NCBI RefSeq assembly: GCF_020991065.1
Contig: NZ_CP087710.1
Span: 3,472,001 to 3,536,000, forward strand
Length of the DNA: 64,000 bases
Direction of reading: 5' to 3'
Origin: Nocardioides okcheonensis
GTDB taxonomy: Bacteria > Actinomycetota > Actinomycetes > Propionibacteriales > Nocardioidaceae
The translations under genes were made by a program, and so were the position numbers. Positions 45,120 to 54,992 of this stretch are shown here, piece by piece (position 1 is the stretch's first letter; every line of letters starts with the position of its first letter). Under the pieces are notes generated by a model. It did no database searches and was not told where the DNA came from. It saw nothing but the letters and a program-made list of their open reading frames with translations.

Positions 45120-46325
45120 GTGACCCAGCACCAGCACCCGCACCCGCACCCCGCGCCACCCCGGCAGGAACCGGCGACCACCTACCCGGTCGCCGCTCTC
45201 GAGCGCCGCTTCACCGCGTTCGCCGTCGACCGCCTCCTCGGCTGGGGGCTCCTGGTCGCGGCCGGCGTCGTGACCGCGGTGCTCGTCCCCGACGAGCCGT
45301 GGACCGTCGTCGGCGTCGTCGCCGGCGCCACCGTGCTGCTCTGGCTCGTCCTCGCCGTCGTGCTGGGCGTGGGCGGCACCTCGCCCGGCAAGGCGATGAC
45401 CGGCCTCCGCGTGGTCCACCACGGCACGGGCACCCCGATCGGGGTCGGCCCCGCGCTGCTGCGCTCGCTGGTCCTCGGCGCGGCCGGCCTGCCCACGTTC
45501 GGGCTCGGGGTCGCGACCCTGGCCTGGACGGCCGTCGAGGACCGCGGCCGGCAACGTCGCGGCTGGCACGACCACCTCGCCCACACCGTGGTCGTCGACG
45601 TGCGACCCGTGGTGGAGTCCGCGGTCGACGACGTCGACGACGCGCCGCGCCACATCGTCAACCTGACCGCGATGCGACTGATCCCCGCCCCGCCGGTGGA
45701 GGCGGTCCGGACCCCCGAGCGCTCCGAGCACTCGATGCGCCGCCAGCCGCTCCCGCCCGAGGTCACGGCCGCGCCGGCGCCGGCCCGCCAGCCGGTCCCG
45801 CAGCCGGTCCAGCCGCCCGTCCGGCAGCCGGTCCACCCTCCCGCGCAGCCTCCGGTGCAGCAGCCGGTTCCCGCGCCTCAGCCGACCCCGCAGCCGACCC
45901 CGGCGGCGGCGCCACCGCCCCCGGCCGCGGTGACCCAGCAGCGCCGACCGACCGGGCCGCCCCGGCACGCCGCACCGCCGCCCGGGCAGGCCACGCGCTG
46001 GCGCGTCCACTTCGACAACGGCGAGAGCTTCGTCATCGCCGGCCTCGCCCTCGTCGGGCGCCGCCCCGAGGCGCGCAACGGCGAGCAGGTCGCCCACCTC
46101 GTGCCGCTCGCGTCCGCCGACATGTCGGTGTCGAAGACCCACGCCCAGTTCGGGCCGGCCCCCGACGGCACCATCGTGGTGATGGACCGGGGCTCCACCA
46201 ACGGCACGGTCCTCGTGCGCCAGGGCGTCGCGCGCCAGCTGGCGCCGGGCAAGCCCGCGACGCTCCTCGAGGGCGACAAGGTCGTCTACGGCGACCGCGA
46301 GATGACGATCTCCCGCGAGGCCTGA
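45120..46325 (+). CDS. RDD-family membrane protein with FHA domain
   Basis: The 401-residue protein begins with a His/Pro-rich lead, then an RDD transmembrane domain (about residues 22-165; RFTAFAVDRLLGWGLLV, GGTSPGKAMTGLRVV), a Pro/Gln-rich linker (about 215-285), and a cytoplasmic FHA domain (about 300-400, VIAGLALVGRRPEAR, SVSKTHAQFG, RGSTNGTVLV). It anchors phospho-dependent signalling at the membrane. GTG 45120 is 11 nt after the upstream FHA gene, so the three make one operon. Confidence 0.87.
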   Translation: MTQHQHPHPHPAPPRQEPATTYPVAALERRFTAFAVDRLLGWGLLVAAGVVTAVLVPDEPWTVVGVVAGATVLLWLVLAVVLGVGGTSPGKAMTGLRVVHHGTGTPIGVGPALLRSLVLGAAGLPTFGLGVATLAWTAVEDRGRQRRGWHDHLAHTVVVDVRPVVESAVDDVDDAPRHIVNLTAMRLIPAPPVEAVRTPERSEHSMRRQPLPPEVTAAPAPARQPVPQPVQPPVRQPVHPPAQPPVQQPVPAPQPTPQPTPAAAPPPPAAVTQQRRPTGPPRHAAPPPGQATRWRVHFDNGESFVIAGLALVGRRPEARNGEQVAHLVPLASADMSVSKTHAQFGPAPDGTIVVMDRGSTNGTVLVRQGVARQLAPGKPATLLEGDKVVYGDREMTISREA

Positions 46326-46360
46326 CCCGTCCCGTGCGCGCCGGCGCCGCTGGCGGCAGG

Positions 46361-48205
46361 ATGGGACGGGTGCCGACCTTCCTCGACCTGCTCTACGACG
46401 AGGCGCCGCTGAGCGACTTCGACGCGCACCTCGCCCGGGCCGAGCAGGGGCTCGCCGGCGAGGAGGCGGCGTCCGTGCGCGCGGAGTACGACGTCGCGCT
46501 GCGGCTGCGGGACCTGATCACCCGGATGCGGGCGCGCGAGGCCGAGCTCTCGGCGCTCTACGAGACCGCCTCCGACCTCACCGCCATCCGCGACGTCGAC
46601 ACCATCCTGGCCGCGATCGTGCGACGCGCCCGCCAGCTGCTGCACTGCGACATGACCTACCTCTCGCTCAACGACGAGGGCGACGGCGCGTCCTACATGA
46701 AGGTCACCGACGGTGCCCTGACGCGTGAGTTCCAGACGTTGCGGCTCCCGCTCGGCACCGGCCTGCTGGGCCTGGTCGCGCAGACCGGCGCCGCGTACTT
46801 CACCGAGGACTACGCCCGCGACGAGCGGTTCCTCCACCAGGGCTACATCGACGACGCCGTGGCCGGGGAGCAGATCCGCGCCATCCTCGGGGTGCCCCTG
46901 GTGCTGGACGGCGTGGTGATCGGGGCGCTGCTGGCCGTGCACCGCTCCGTGCGGCGCTTCCCGCAGGCCGAGGTCAGCCTGCTGACGTCGTTCGCCGCGC
47001 ACGCGGTGGTGGCGCTGGAGAACGCCCGTCTGTTCGCCGAGCTCGACGCGGCCAACCGCTCGCTGACCCGCCACACCGAGGCCGTCGACGCCGCCGCGCT
47101 GGCCCACGACCGGCTCACCGACCTGCTGGTCGGCGGGGGAGGGGTCGCCGAGGTCGCGGACGTGCTCTCCGGCGTGCTCGGGGGCGCGGTGTCGATCTGG
47201 ACCCCGTCCGGGGAGCTGCAGGCCGGCGAGGACGCCGGCGTCGCGTGGGCCGACGCGGTGCCCGCGGCGCTGGCCTCGGGCCGCTCCGTCGTCGTCGGGT
47301 CGGGGCTGGTCGCCGCCGCCCAGGCCGGCAGCGAGCACGTCGCGACCCTCGTGCTGCGGCGCGACGAGCCGCTCGACCTCGCCGGTCGCCGTACGCTCGA
47401 GCGCGGCGCGCTGGTCACCGCCCTGGTGCTGCTGTTCGCCCGGTCGGTCTCCGACGCCGAGGAGCGCCTCGGCGGCCAGCTGCTGGTCGACCTGCTCGAG
47501 GGCGACCCGGCGGACCGGAGCCGGCTGCGCGACCGGGTCCGGCGCCACGGCGCCCGCATCGACGGTCCGGTCGTCGTCGCGGCCGCCGCGGTCGACGGCG
47601 CGGACCGGCACCGGGCCAGCCGCTCCGTGCTCGCCCTCGCCCGCCGGATGTCGGGCCTGGCCGGGGAGCACCGGGGTGCCCTGGTGCTGGTGGTGCCCGG
47701 CGAGGACCCCCACCGCGTCGGGGTCGAGCTGCAGTCCGTCGTCGCCGCCACGGGCAGCACCGCGACCATCGGCGTCGCCGCCACCACCGATGCGCTGCAC
47801 GACGACCGGCTGGCCCGCGCGCACGGCGAGGCGCTGCGCTGCCTGGACGCCCTCGTGCGGCTCGGTCGCCGCGGGGAGGTCAGCGACCCGGCCGGGCTCG
47901 GCGTCGCGCGGCTGCTGCTGGGCGACAACGACCCCGAGCACGTCGACGCCTTCATCGACGCCGCCGTCGGCCCGGTCCGCGACTGGGACGAGCGGCGCGG
48001 CACGTCGCTGCTCGTCACCCTCGAGGCGTGGTTCGCCGCCGGCGGTCGGCTCAAGGAGACGGCGGCGGCCCTCCACCTGCACCCCAACACCGTCACCCAG
48101 CGCCTCGACCGCGTCGGCGAGCTGCTCGGCCCCGGCTGGCGAGAGCCCGCGCGCTCGCTCGACGTCCAGCTCGCGCTGCGCCTGGCGCGCCTCCAGCGCC
48201 CCTGA
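46361..48205 (+). CDS. PucR-family regulator with GAF domain
   Basis: The 614-residue protein has a short coiled N-terminus (LRDLITRMRAREAELSALY, residues about 47-66), a GAF sensor (about 70-220), a GGDEF-like CdaR middle part, and a C-terminal helix-turn-helix (LEAWFAAGGRLKETAAALHLHPNTVTQRLDR). PucR/CdaR regulators activate degradation operons. The gene precedes 3-hydroxybutyrate dehydrogenase and a transporter and likely controls them. ATG 46361 is used; GTG 46370 is possible. Confidence 0.85.
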   Translation: MGRVPTFLDLLYDEAPLSDFDAHLARAEQGLAGEEAASVRAEYDVALRLRDLITRMRAREAELSALYETASDLTAIRDVDTILAAIVRRARQLLHCDMTYLSLNDEGDGASYMKVTDGALTREFQTLRLPLGTGLLGLVAQTGAAYFTEDYARDERFLHQGYIDDAVAGEQIRAILGVPLVLDGVVIGALLAVHRSVRRFPQAEVSLLTSFAAHAVVALENARLFAELDAANRSLTRHTEAVDAAALAHDRLTDLLVGGGGVAEVADVLSGVLGGAVSIWTPSGELQAGEDAGVAWADAVPAALASGRSVVVGSGLVAAAQAGSEHVATLVLRRDEPLDLAGRRTLERGALVTALVLLFARSVSDAEERLGGQLLVDLLEGDPADRSRLRDRVRRHGARIDGPVVVAAAAVDGADRHRASRSVLALARRMSGLAGEHRGALVLVVPGEDPHRVGVELQSVVAATGSTATIGVAATTDALHDDRLARAHGEALRCLDALVRLGRRGEVSDPAGLGVARLLLGDNDPEHVDAFIDAAVGPVRDWDERRGTSLLVTLEAWFAAGGRLKETAAALHLHPNTVTQRLDRVGELLGPGWREPARSLDVQLALRLARLQRP

Positions 48206-48238
48206 CCTCGTCGGCCCGGGCCCGCCCACCAATCCGGG

Positions 48239-48299
48239 GTAGTCCAGTGACGGATGGTCGTCGGACGGCACGTCCAGCAACCGTTCGTCACTGGACTAC
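48239..48299. repeat. long inverted repeat between pucR-like and bdh genes
   Basis: GTAGTCCAGTGACG (48239-48252) and CGTCACTGGACTAC (48286-48299) are perfect 14-bp arms, with an inner GGACG/CGTCC hairpin (48263-48275). It begins 34 nt after the regulator stop and ends 108 nt before the dehydrogenase ATG. It could be a terminator or the regulator's binding site. Confidence 0.7.
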
Positions 48300-48406
48300 A
48301 CCCCGTCGGGCAACCACGTGGAGTGGCCCGGCGGCACACGGAACGGCGGCAAGTATGTGGCCGAACACCATGTGCCGTACGTCACTCGCCTCCCTACGGT
48401 GATCCC

Positions 48407-49177
48407 ATGACCACCGCCACCCACCCCGTCCGGCCCACGCTCGAGGGCCGCCGCGCGCTCGTCACCGGCGCCGCCAGCGGCATCGGCGCGGCCGTCGCCG
48501 CCCGGCTCGCCGCGGCCGGCGCCGAGGTCCACCTGCTCGACCGCGACGAGGAGGGGGTGGCCAAGGTCGCCGCCCAGGTCCACGGCACGCCCCACGTCGT
48601 CGACCTCACCGACCCGGCCGCGATCGCGCGCCTCGACCTCGACGTGGACGTCCTGGTCAACAACGCCGGCGTCCAGCACGTCGCGCCCGTCGAGGACTTC
48701 GACCCCGAGCGGTTCCGCACCATCCACGCGCTCATGCTGCACGCGCCGTTCCTGCTGGCGCAGCGGGTGCTGCCCGGGATGTACGCCCGCGGCTGGGGCC
48801 GGCTGGTGCACGTCTCCAGCGTCCACGGCCACCGCGCCTCGGCGTTCAAGTCCGCCTACGTCAGCGCCAAGCACGGCCTCGAGGGGCTGTCCAAGGTGAT
48901 CGCGCTCGAGGGCGCCGACCGTGGCGTCACCAGCAACACGGTGTGCCCCGGCTACGTCCGCACGCCCCTCGTCGAGGGGCAGATCGCCGACCAGGCGCGC
49001 GCCCACGGCGTGCCCGACGACGAGGTCGTCGACACGGTGCTGCTCGCCCGCACCCCGCTCAAGCGGCTGGTGGAGCCGGAGGAGGTCGCCGACGCGGTCG
49101 CCTTCCTCTGCAGCCCCGCCGCCACCTCCATGACCGGCACGTCGCTCCTCCTCGACGGCGGCTGGACCGCCGCCTGA
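48407..49177 (+). CDS. bdhA: 3-hydroxybutyrate dehydrogenase
   Basis: The 256-residue short-chain dehydrogenase has TGAASGIGAAVA (NAD site), NNAGVQHVAPVEDF (the VQHVAPVEDF piece is typical of 3-hydroxybutyrate dehydrogenases), the catalytic Ser in HVSSVHGHRAS, and YVSAKHG (Tyr and Lys). It turns 3-hydroxybutyrate into acetoacetate. Setting with a permease supports use of external hydroxybutyrate, or turnover of PHB. ATG 48407 is the only sensible start. Confidence 0.9.
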   Translation: MTTATHPVRPTLEGRRALVTGAASGIGAAVAARLAAAGAEVHLLDRDEEGVAKVAAQVHGTPHVVDLTDPAAIARLDLDVDVLVNNAGVQHVAPVEDFDPERFRTIHALMLHAPFLLAQRVLPGMYARGWGRLVHVSSVHGHRASAFKSAYVSAKHGLEGLSKVIALEGADRGVTSNTVCPGYVRTPLVEGQIADQARAHGVPDDEVVDTVLLARTPLKRLVEPEEVADAVAFLCSPAATSMTGTSLLLDGGWTAA

Positions 49178-49239
49178 CGCCGGCCGCCCGGCCACCACCT
49201 CGACACCAGCTCCCGCAGAACCCGATGAAAGGCACGCCC

Positions 49240-50616
49240 ATGACCACCGAGACCACCACGCCCGACCGCCCCGGGGCCACGTCCCCCGGGGCCGATCCCG
49301 GCCGGACGAGCATCGTCAAGGTGGTGTTCGCCTCCCTCATCGGCACCGCCGTCGAGTGGTACGACTTCTTCCTCTACGGCTCGGCCGCGGCGCTCGTCTT
49401 CGGCACCCTCTTCTTCCCCGACAGCGAGCCCGCCACCGCGACGCTGCTCGCGTTCGGCACCTACGCGCTCGGCTTCGTCGCCCGCCCCCTCGGCGGCGTG
49501 GTCTTCGGCCACTTCGGCGACAAGGTCGGCCGCAAGAAGATGCTGGTGTTCTCGCTCTTCCTGATGGGGCTGTCCACGTTCGCGATCGGCCTGCTCCCGA
49601 CGTACGCCTCGATCGGCATCGCCGCGCCGCTGCTGCTGCTGACCTGCCGGCTGCTCCAGGGCTTCGCGGTGGGCGGCGAGTGGGGCGGGGCGGTGCTGAT
49701 GGCCGCCGAGCACGGCGACGACTCGCAGCGCGGGTTCTGGTCGTCGTGGCCGCAGGCCGGCGTGGCGCTCGGCAACCTGCTCGCGACCGGCGTGCTGTGG
49801 GTGCTGGCCGCCGTGCAGTCCGACGACGCGTTCAACGCGTGGGGCTGGCGCATCCCGTTCCTGCTGAGCGCCGTGCTCGTGGCCGTCGGCCTGTGGGTCC
49901 GGCTCTCGGTCGAGGAGTCGCCGGTGTTCGCCGAGGCGAAGTCGGAGCTCGAGACCAAGGAGCAGCCGCACCTGCCGATCCTCGAGGTCTTCCGCAAGTA
50001 CCCCCGCGAGGTCCTCGTCGCGATGGGCATGCGGATGGCCGAGAACATCTCGTACTACATCTTCACCATCATCTCGATCTCGTTCCTGACCCTCTACGCC
50101 GGCACCGCGGACGACAAGCCGCTCATCCTCAAGGCCCTGCTGATCGGCTCGGTCGTGCACTTCGTGACCATCCCGCTCGTCGGTGCGCTCAGCGACCGGG
50201 TCGGGCGCCGCCCGCTCTACCTCGTCGGCGCCGTGGGCGTCGCCGCGTGGACCTGGGTCTTCTTCGACCTCATCGCCTCGCGCTCCGAGGGCAAGATCAT
50301 CCTCGCGATCTGCGTCGGCCTGGTCCTGCACGCGTTCATGTACTCCCCGCAGGCGGCGTTCTTCTCCGAGCTGTTCGGCACCTCGGTGCGCTACACCGGC
50401 GCGTCCGTCGGCTACCAGCTCGCCTCGATCTTCGCCGGCGCGCTGGCGCCGATCATCGCCATCGACCTGCTCGGCGACGCGAGCGAGGGGAGCGACAACG
50501 TCTCCAAGGTGGCGATCTACATGACGATCGCGTCGGTGCTCACGGTCGTCTCGGTGCTCTTCGCCAAGGAGACCCGGGCGACGTCGCTGCGCCACGACCG
50601 GGTGCTCGACAGCTGA
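49240..50616 (+). CDS. MHS-family MFS carboxylate transporter
   Basis: The 458-residue permease has twelve predicted helices and the metabolite:H+ symporter marks: GTAVEWYDFFLYGSAAALVF, the loop GHFGDKVGRKKMLVFS, RLLQGFAVGGEWGGAVLMAAEH and ALSDRVGRRP. Members import organic acids such as ketoglutarate, shikimate or proline. Next to bdhA, hydroxybutyrate or acetoacetate is a fair guess. AAAGG 7 nt before ATG 49240 decides that start over 49225. Confidence 0.88.
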   Translation: MTTETTTPDRPGATSPGADPGRTSIVKVVFASLIGTAVEWYDFFLYGSAAALVFGTLFFPDSEPATATLLAFGTYALGFVARPLGGVVFGHFGDKVGRKKMLVFSLFLMGLSTFAIGLLPTYASIGIAAPLLLLTCRLLQGFAVGGEWGGAVLMAAEHGDDSQRGFWSSWPQAGVALGNLLATGVLWVLAAVQSDDAFNAWGWRIPFLLSAVLVAVGLWVRLSVEESPVFAEAKSELETKEQPHLPILEVFRKYPREVLVAMGMRMAENISYYIFTIISISFLTLYAGTADDKPLILKALLIGSVVHFVTIPLVGALSDRVGRRPLYLVGAVGVAAWTWVFFDLIASRSEGKIILAICVGLVLHAFMYSPQAAFFSELFGTSVRYTGASVGYQLASIFAGALAPIIAIDLLGDASEGSDNVSKVAIYMTIASVLTVVSVLFAKETRATSLRHDRVLDS

Positions 50617-50636
50617 GCCCGGCCTGAGGGCCGTAC

Positions 50637-50666
50637 GGGCCGTCGTCCCCCCGGGGGCGGCGGCCC
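50637..50666. terminator. bidirectional terminator-like hairpin
   Basis: GGGCCGTCGTCCCCC and GGGGGCGGCGGCCC pair along 14 bp with G-T pairs in a tight hairpin between the convergent transporter and peptidase genes. Confidence 0.6.
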
Positions 50667-50686
50667 GTCGCCGTGGCTGCCCCGGG

Positions 50687-52796
50687 TCAGCGGGTGATGG
50701 CCACCGGCACCCGGGTCACGCCACCGCGCGCACCGAGCCAGACCAGCTCGCCGTCGTCGAGGCGGCCCGGTCCGCTCGGGCCGGTCGCGGTGACGGTGAA
50801 CGTCGCGGACTGGCCGGGCGCGAGGCGCACGGCGAGCGGCTGGACCCGCACCCGGTGGGTGGTGAAGCCGCGGGCGGTGACCGAGAAGTACTCCGCGCGG
50901 CCGGAGATGTTGGTGACGGTGCGCCGCGCGACGGGCCGACGGGCCTGCAGCAGCACCGAGCTGGTGTTGAGGTCGACCAGGTCGTGGCGGCGCAGGGCGC
51001 GGCGCCACGCGCGGAGCGGCACGTCGAGGGCGAGGTGGGCCGTGGGCGCCCGCTGCGGCAGCGCGCCGGAGCCCTGCTCCAGCACGCTCGCGCCGCGGAC
51101 CGGCTGGGCGGAGGTCGTGACGAGGGAGCGCACCACGGCGGCGGGGAGGTCGCGCTCGCCGAGCACGAGCGCCGCGAGGCCGGCAGCGTGGGCGGTCGCG
51201 GCCGAGCTCCCGGTGAAGACGCCCCACGAGCGGCCGCTCGTCCCCGGCAGGGCGCCGAGCACGGCGTCGCCGTCGGCGATGGCGTCGGGCTTCAGGACGG
51301 GACCCCGCGGGTCGCCCGAGGCGCTCCACCCGGCGGCGCGGCGGGGTGCGGGCGAGGCGTCGACGCGCCCCAGCCTGATGCGGGTGCCCGGGTGCCGGGC
51401 CACCCACCGGACCAGCCGGCGACCCTCCCGGGCCGCGAGGTGGACGGTCGGGACGGCGTGGAAGTCCGCGCTCACCGCGCCTCGGCGCGGGTTGACCAGC
51501 ACCATCGCGCGGCCTCCCGCACGGGCCACGGCCTCCGACTTGTCGATGCGACCGATGCCGCCGCGCACGCACACCACGACCCGGTCGGCCACCCGGCGCG
51601 TGTCGAGGGCGCCGGGCCGGCACTGGGCCGCCGCCGGCGCGCGAGGCGCCGGGAGCAGCGGCGTCGCGGGCGAGCACCGTACGCCCGCGCACGTCGACCG
51701 GGCGGCCGCCGCCGGTGAGCGTCGGCCCACCCGCGACGGCGACGCGTCCGCGCGACATCCGCCCCACGGAGGCGCCGACGGTGGTGACCCACGGCGAGAC
51801 GTGCGCGGCGAACGCGGAGCGCGAGGAGTTGCCGGCCGCGCCGACCACGACGACGTCCGCCTCGGCGGCGCCGAGCAGCGCGCGCTGGAGGGTGTCGATC
51901 CCCTCGCCGCCGGCGATCGCCAGGTCGAGCACGTCGACGCCGTCGGCGACCGCCGCGTCGACGGCGCTCACGACGTCGGCGGTCGAGCAGCCGTCACCGG
52001 ACGGGTCGGGCGCACCCCAACAGGCCTTGTAGGCCGCGACCCGCGCCTGCGGGGCGACGCCGCCGAAGGTCCCGGCGTCACGGCCGTCGACCCGCACGCT
52101 GACCCCGGCGTTGCCGGCGGCGACGGAGGCCACCTGGGTGCCGTGGCCGAGGTCGTCACGGGCCGACAGGGTCTCGGAGGTGCGGACCCGGTCGCGGCCG
52201 AAGCCCTCGACGAACCAGCGGGCACCGACGACCTTGCGCGTGCACTCGTCCTGCGACCACCCCTCGCCGGCCATGCAGACGCCGTTGAACCCGTCGGGCG
52301 AGGCGCCGAGGCCCGGGACGGCGGCGAAGGCGGGGGAGTCGGGTGCGATGCCGGAGTCGACGACGCCGATGACCACGCCGGCGCCGCCGCGCAGGCGTGG
52401 GCTGCCGGTGGCAGCACGGACCGTCGCGAGGCTCGTGCGGCCGGCGAGCGGCCGGACCTCGTCGGCCTCGATCACGGCGACCCCGGGCTGCTGGTCGAGC
52501 GCGCGGACCTGGGTGTCGGTGAGGGGGGCGGCGAAGCCGTTGAGGGCCGTCGTCCAGCGGTAGGCGGGCTCGCCGGCCCCGATCGCCGCGAGCACGGCGT
52601 CCTGGCGGGCGAGCAGCTCCTCGGCGCCGCGGTCGCCGCCGGCGGTGCCGGGTCCGTTGAGGGTCACGAGGGTCAGGGGTCCGTCGCCCGGGCTGGCCGA
52701 GGCGTCGTCGGGCAGGGCGACCAGCGAGGCGGTGACCGCCGTCGCCAGTGCGGCCAGCCCGCAGCCGAGGACCCGTCCCACCGATCGTGCCCGCAC
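50687..52796 (-). pseudogene. S8 subtilisin-like peptidase, apparent frameshift
   Basis: The first frame (from GTG/ATG at 52796) gives a signal peptide, a short propeptide, Asp147 (VVDSGIA) and His218 (DLGHGTQVA), and is intact to about residue 378 (GRTVLARDA, near 51663). The rest, with CVRGGIGRIDKSEAVARAGG and the catalytic Ser in FTGSSAATAHAAGLAAL (codon at 51205-51203), is in another frame that ends at 50687. The span is 2110 nt, one base over a multiple of three. Without correction the enzyme lacks its nucleophile. It may be a true pseudogene or an indel in the sequence near 51640-51665. Confidence 0.8.
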
Positions 52797-52917
52797 CGTG
52801 CCTCACCCTGTCCTGCTCGTCGTCGACTGTGCCGTGGACGCGGCCGTCCGACGTCCCACGAGTGTTCCATGGTCCCAGCAGCACCGTCACCCCCCAACTC
52901 CGGCCGGGGACAACCCG

Positions 52918-52948
52918 TTGGTGGGCTGTCGGTCGGGCCGCCTATCCT
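52918..52948 (+). promoter_or_regulatory. possible promoter of the cold-shock gene
   Basis: TTGGTG (52918-52923) and TATCCT (52943-52948), 19 bp apart, lie 57 bp before the GTG. Confidence 0.4.
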
Positions 52949-53004
52949 GTGCCCGCGCCCGTGAGTCCGCGGTCGTGTGGCAGCTGACCGGAGTGGAGTG
53001 GACC

Positions 53005-53400
53005 GTGCCCAGTGGCAAGGTGAAGTGGTTCGACGCGGAGAAGGGCTTCGGCTTCCTGTCCCAGGACGACGGGCCGGACGTCTACGTCCACTCCGACGCG
53101 CTCCCCGAGGGCACCGGCGCGCTCAAGGCCGGCACCAAGGTCGAGTTCGGCATCGCCCAGGGTCGCCGCGGCGACCAGGCGCTCCAGGTCCGGGTGCTCG
53201 ACGCGCCCGCCTCGGTCGCCCGCAACCAGCGCAACGCCCAGCGCAAGCACCCCGAGGCGATGGTGACCATCGTCGAGGACCTCATCCGGATGCTCGAGGG
53301 CGTCGAGGAGACCTACCGCCGCGGCCGGCACCCCGAGCGGGCCGCCGCCCGCGGGACGGCGAAGGTGCTGCGCGCCCTCGCCGACGAGCTCGAGCTCTGA
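53005..53400 (+). CDS. cold-shock domain protein with C-terminal extension
   Basis: The 131-residue protein begins VPSGKVKWFDAEKGFGFLSQ and has RNP1 (KGFGFL) and RNP2 (VYVHSDAL), then a helical extension of about 65 residues (MVTIVEDLIRMLEGVEETYRRG). This is the actinobacterial CspB type (Rv0871-like). It binds single-stranded RNA as a chaperone. GTG 53005 is favoured by VPSGKVKWF; another GTG at 52993 is in frame. Confidence 0.88.
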   Translation: MPSGKVKWFDAEKGFGFLSQDDGPDVYVHSDALPEGTGALKAGTKVEFGIAQGRRGDQALQVRVLDAPASVARNQRNAQRKHPEAMVTIVEDLIRMLEGVEETYRRGRHPERAAARGTAKVLRALADELEL

Positions 53401-53424
53401 CCCCTCGGCCGACGCCCGCGCGGC

Positions 53425-54894
53425 TCAGGCCGCTGGCGTCGGGCGGGCGCCGCGCGACGCCTTGCCGAGCAGCACGAAGCTCGCCCACGCCCCCAGCACG
53501 CCGGCGGCGATGCCGAGCCCGAGCTGCGGCATCAGCGGCATCGCGATGCCCACGAACCCGCCGATCACCCACGCGAGCTGGAGCGTGGTGTCGGAGCGCG
53601 CGAACGCGCTGGCCTGCACCCGGCTGGGGATGTCGCGCTGGATGGTCGAGTCGAGCGAGAGCTTGGCCAGCGCCTGCGCCAGGCCCGCGGTGAGCCCGAG
53701 CAGCACGAGCGACACGAGGCCGTAGAACAGCGCCGCGACCACCGCCACGGCGCAGTCGGCCAGCAGCGCGAGGACCACCGTGACCGACGGGTTGAGCCGG
53801 CGCAGCAGGGAGCCGATGGTGATGCCCAGCGTGTTGCCGAGGCCGGCCGCGCCGATCACCAGTCCGAGCAGCACCTCCGGACGCCAGTCGCCGATCGGGT
53901 TCTCGCGCAGCAGGAACGCCATGAACATGGTGAGGAACCCCGACAGCCATCGGGGACCGCAGTTGGCGCGCAGCGCGAAGGCGACCGCCGACGGGATGCG
54001 GGTGCGCGTACGCCGCCCGGGGCGCGACTCCGTCTCCTCGCCGGCCAGCACCATCTCGCCCTCGCCCTGGCTGGCGTCGACCTTGTCGGGCAGCCGGATC
54101 GCCCAGATCGTGGCGAGCACGAAGACGACGAAGGCGTAGCGCAGCGACCACTCCGGCCCGAACGTGGAGGCGAGCACGGCGAGCGGCGCCGACACGCCCG
54201 CGCCGACGACGCCCGCCAGCGAGACCCGGGCGTTGGCCTTGACGAGGGTGAGGTCGGGCGGCAGCAGGCGCGGCACGGCGGCGGCACGGGTCACGCCGTA
54301 GGCCTTGGACGCGACCAGCACGCCGAGCGCGGCGGGGAACAGCCACGCCGACTCGGTCACCACCGCCGTCGCCAGGACCCAGCACAGGAAGCTGCGGATG
54401 GCCATCGTCGCGCCGACCGCCCAGCGCCGGCCGTGGCTGAAGCGGTCGAGGAACGGGCCGATCAGCGGGGCGACGATCGCGAAGGGGAGCATGGTCAGGC
54501 CCAGGAACAGCGCGACCTGCCCGCGCGCCTCGCCGGTGGGGACCTGGAAGAAGAGGGTGCCGGCCAGCGAGATCGCCACCGCCGCGTCGCCCGCGGCGTT
54601 GAAGGCATGCAGCTCGATCAGGCGGGAGAGGCCGGAGTCGCCAGCACCCTCGGCGCGCGCGGCGCGCCGGGCCTGGGAGACGGCGTAGTGCCCGGCCGTC
54701 CCGGCCCCGCGCCCGGCGACGCGGGCGCCGCGCCCGGCCGCCCTCGCGCCACGGGCCGCGCCGGCCAGGGAGCGCCGCACCGTGCCGGGGCGCGCGGCGG
54801 CGGGCCCGGCAGCGCCCACGCGCCGGTCGGTGGGGGCCTGATCGGCCTCGTCCACCCCGTGGCCCGGGGTGGGGTCGGGGCGGTCGGAGGTCAC
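53425..54894 (-). CDS. MFS transporter with Ala/Arg-rich N-terminal extension
   Basis: From GTG 54894 the product is 489 residues. The first 80 residues are Ala/Arg/Gly-rich (RRSLAGAARGARAAGRGARV) and not membrane-spanning. Twelve MFS helices follow (FHAFNAAGDAAVAISLAGTLFF; LIGPFLDRFSHGRRWAVG). It resembles Rv0876c in position and type, an actinobacterial MFS of unknown substrate. It is convergent with csp and divergent from the DUF3027 gene. Confidence 0.83.
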   Translation of the reverse strand: MTSDRPDPTPGHGVDEADQAPTDRRVGAAGPAAARPGTVRRSLAGAARGARAAGRGARVAGRGAGTAGHYAVSQARRAARAEGAGDSGLSRLIELHAFNAAGDAAVAISLAGTLFFQVPTGEARGQVALFLGLTMLPFAIVAPLIGPFLDRFSHGRRWAVGATMAIRSFLCWVLATAVVTESAWLFPAALGVLVASKAYGVTRAAAVPRLLPPDLTLVKANARVSLAGVVGAGVSAPLAVLASTFGPEWSLRYAFVVFVLATIWAIRLPDKVDASQGEGEMVLAGEETESRPGRRTRTRIPSAVAFALRANCGPRWLSGFLTMFMAFLLRENPIGDWRPEVLLGLVIGAAGLGNTLGITIGSLLRRLNPSVTVVLALLADCAVAVVAALFYGLVSLVLLGLTAGLAQALAKLSLDSTIQRDIPSRVQASAFARSDTTLQLAWVIGGFVGIAMPLMPQLGLGIAAGVLGAWASFVLLGKASRGARPTPAA

Positions 54895-54992
54895 GGCACC
54901 ATCTTGGCCTACGCACCCGACAGCGTCGGCGCGGACGCCCCGCAGGCACTCCCGACGGGACAGGAGGTGGAGCCGTTTGCGATGATGCGGAG

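Noticed and set aside
43127..46325. Part of a type VII secretion locus
   Set aside because: FHA, RDD and PP2C genes can sit near ESX genes, but no EccC, EsxA/B or mycosin gene is in the window.
48325..48337. Further copy of repeat family A
   Set aside because: Only the 12-bp core GGCGGCACACGG matches, without the flanks; in such GC-rich sequence this may be chance.
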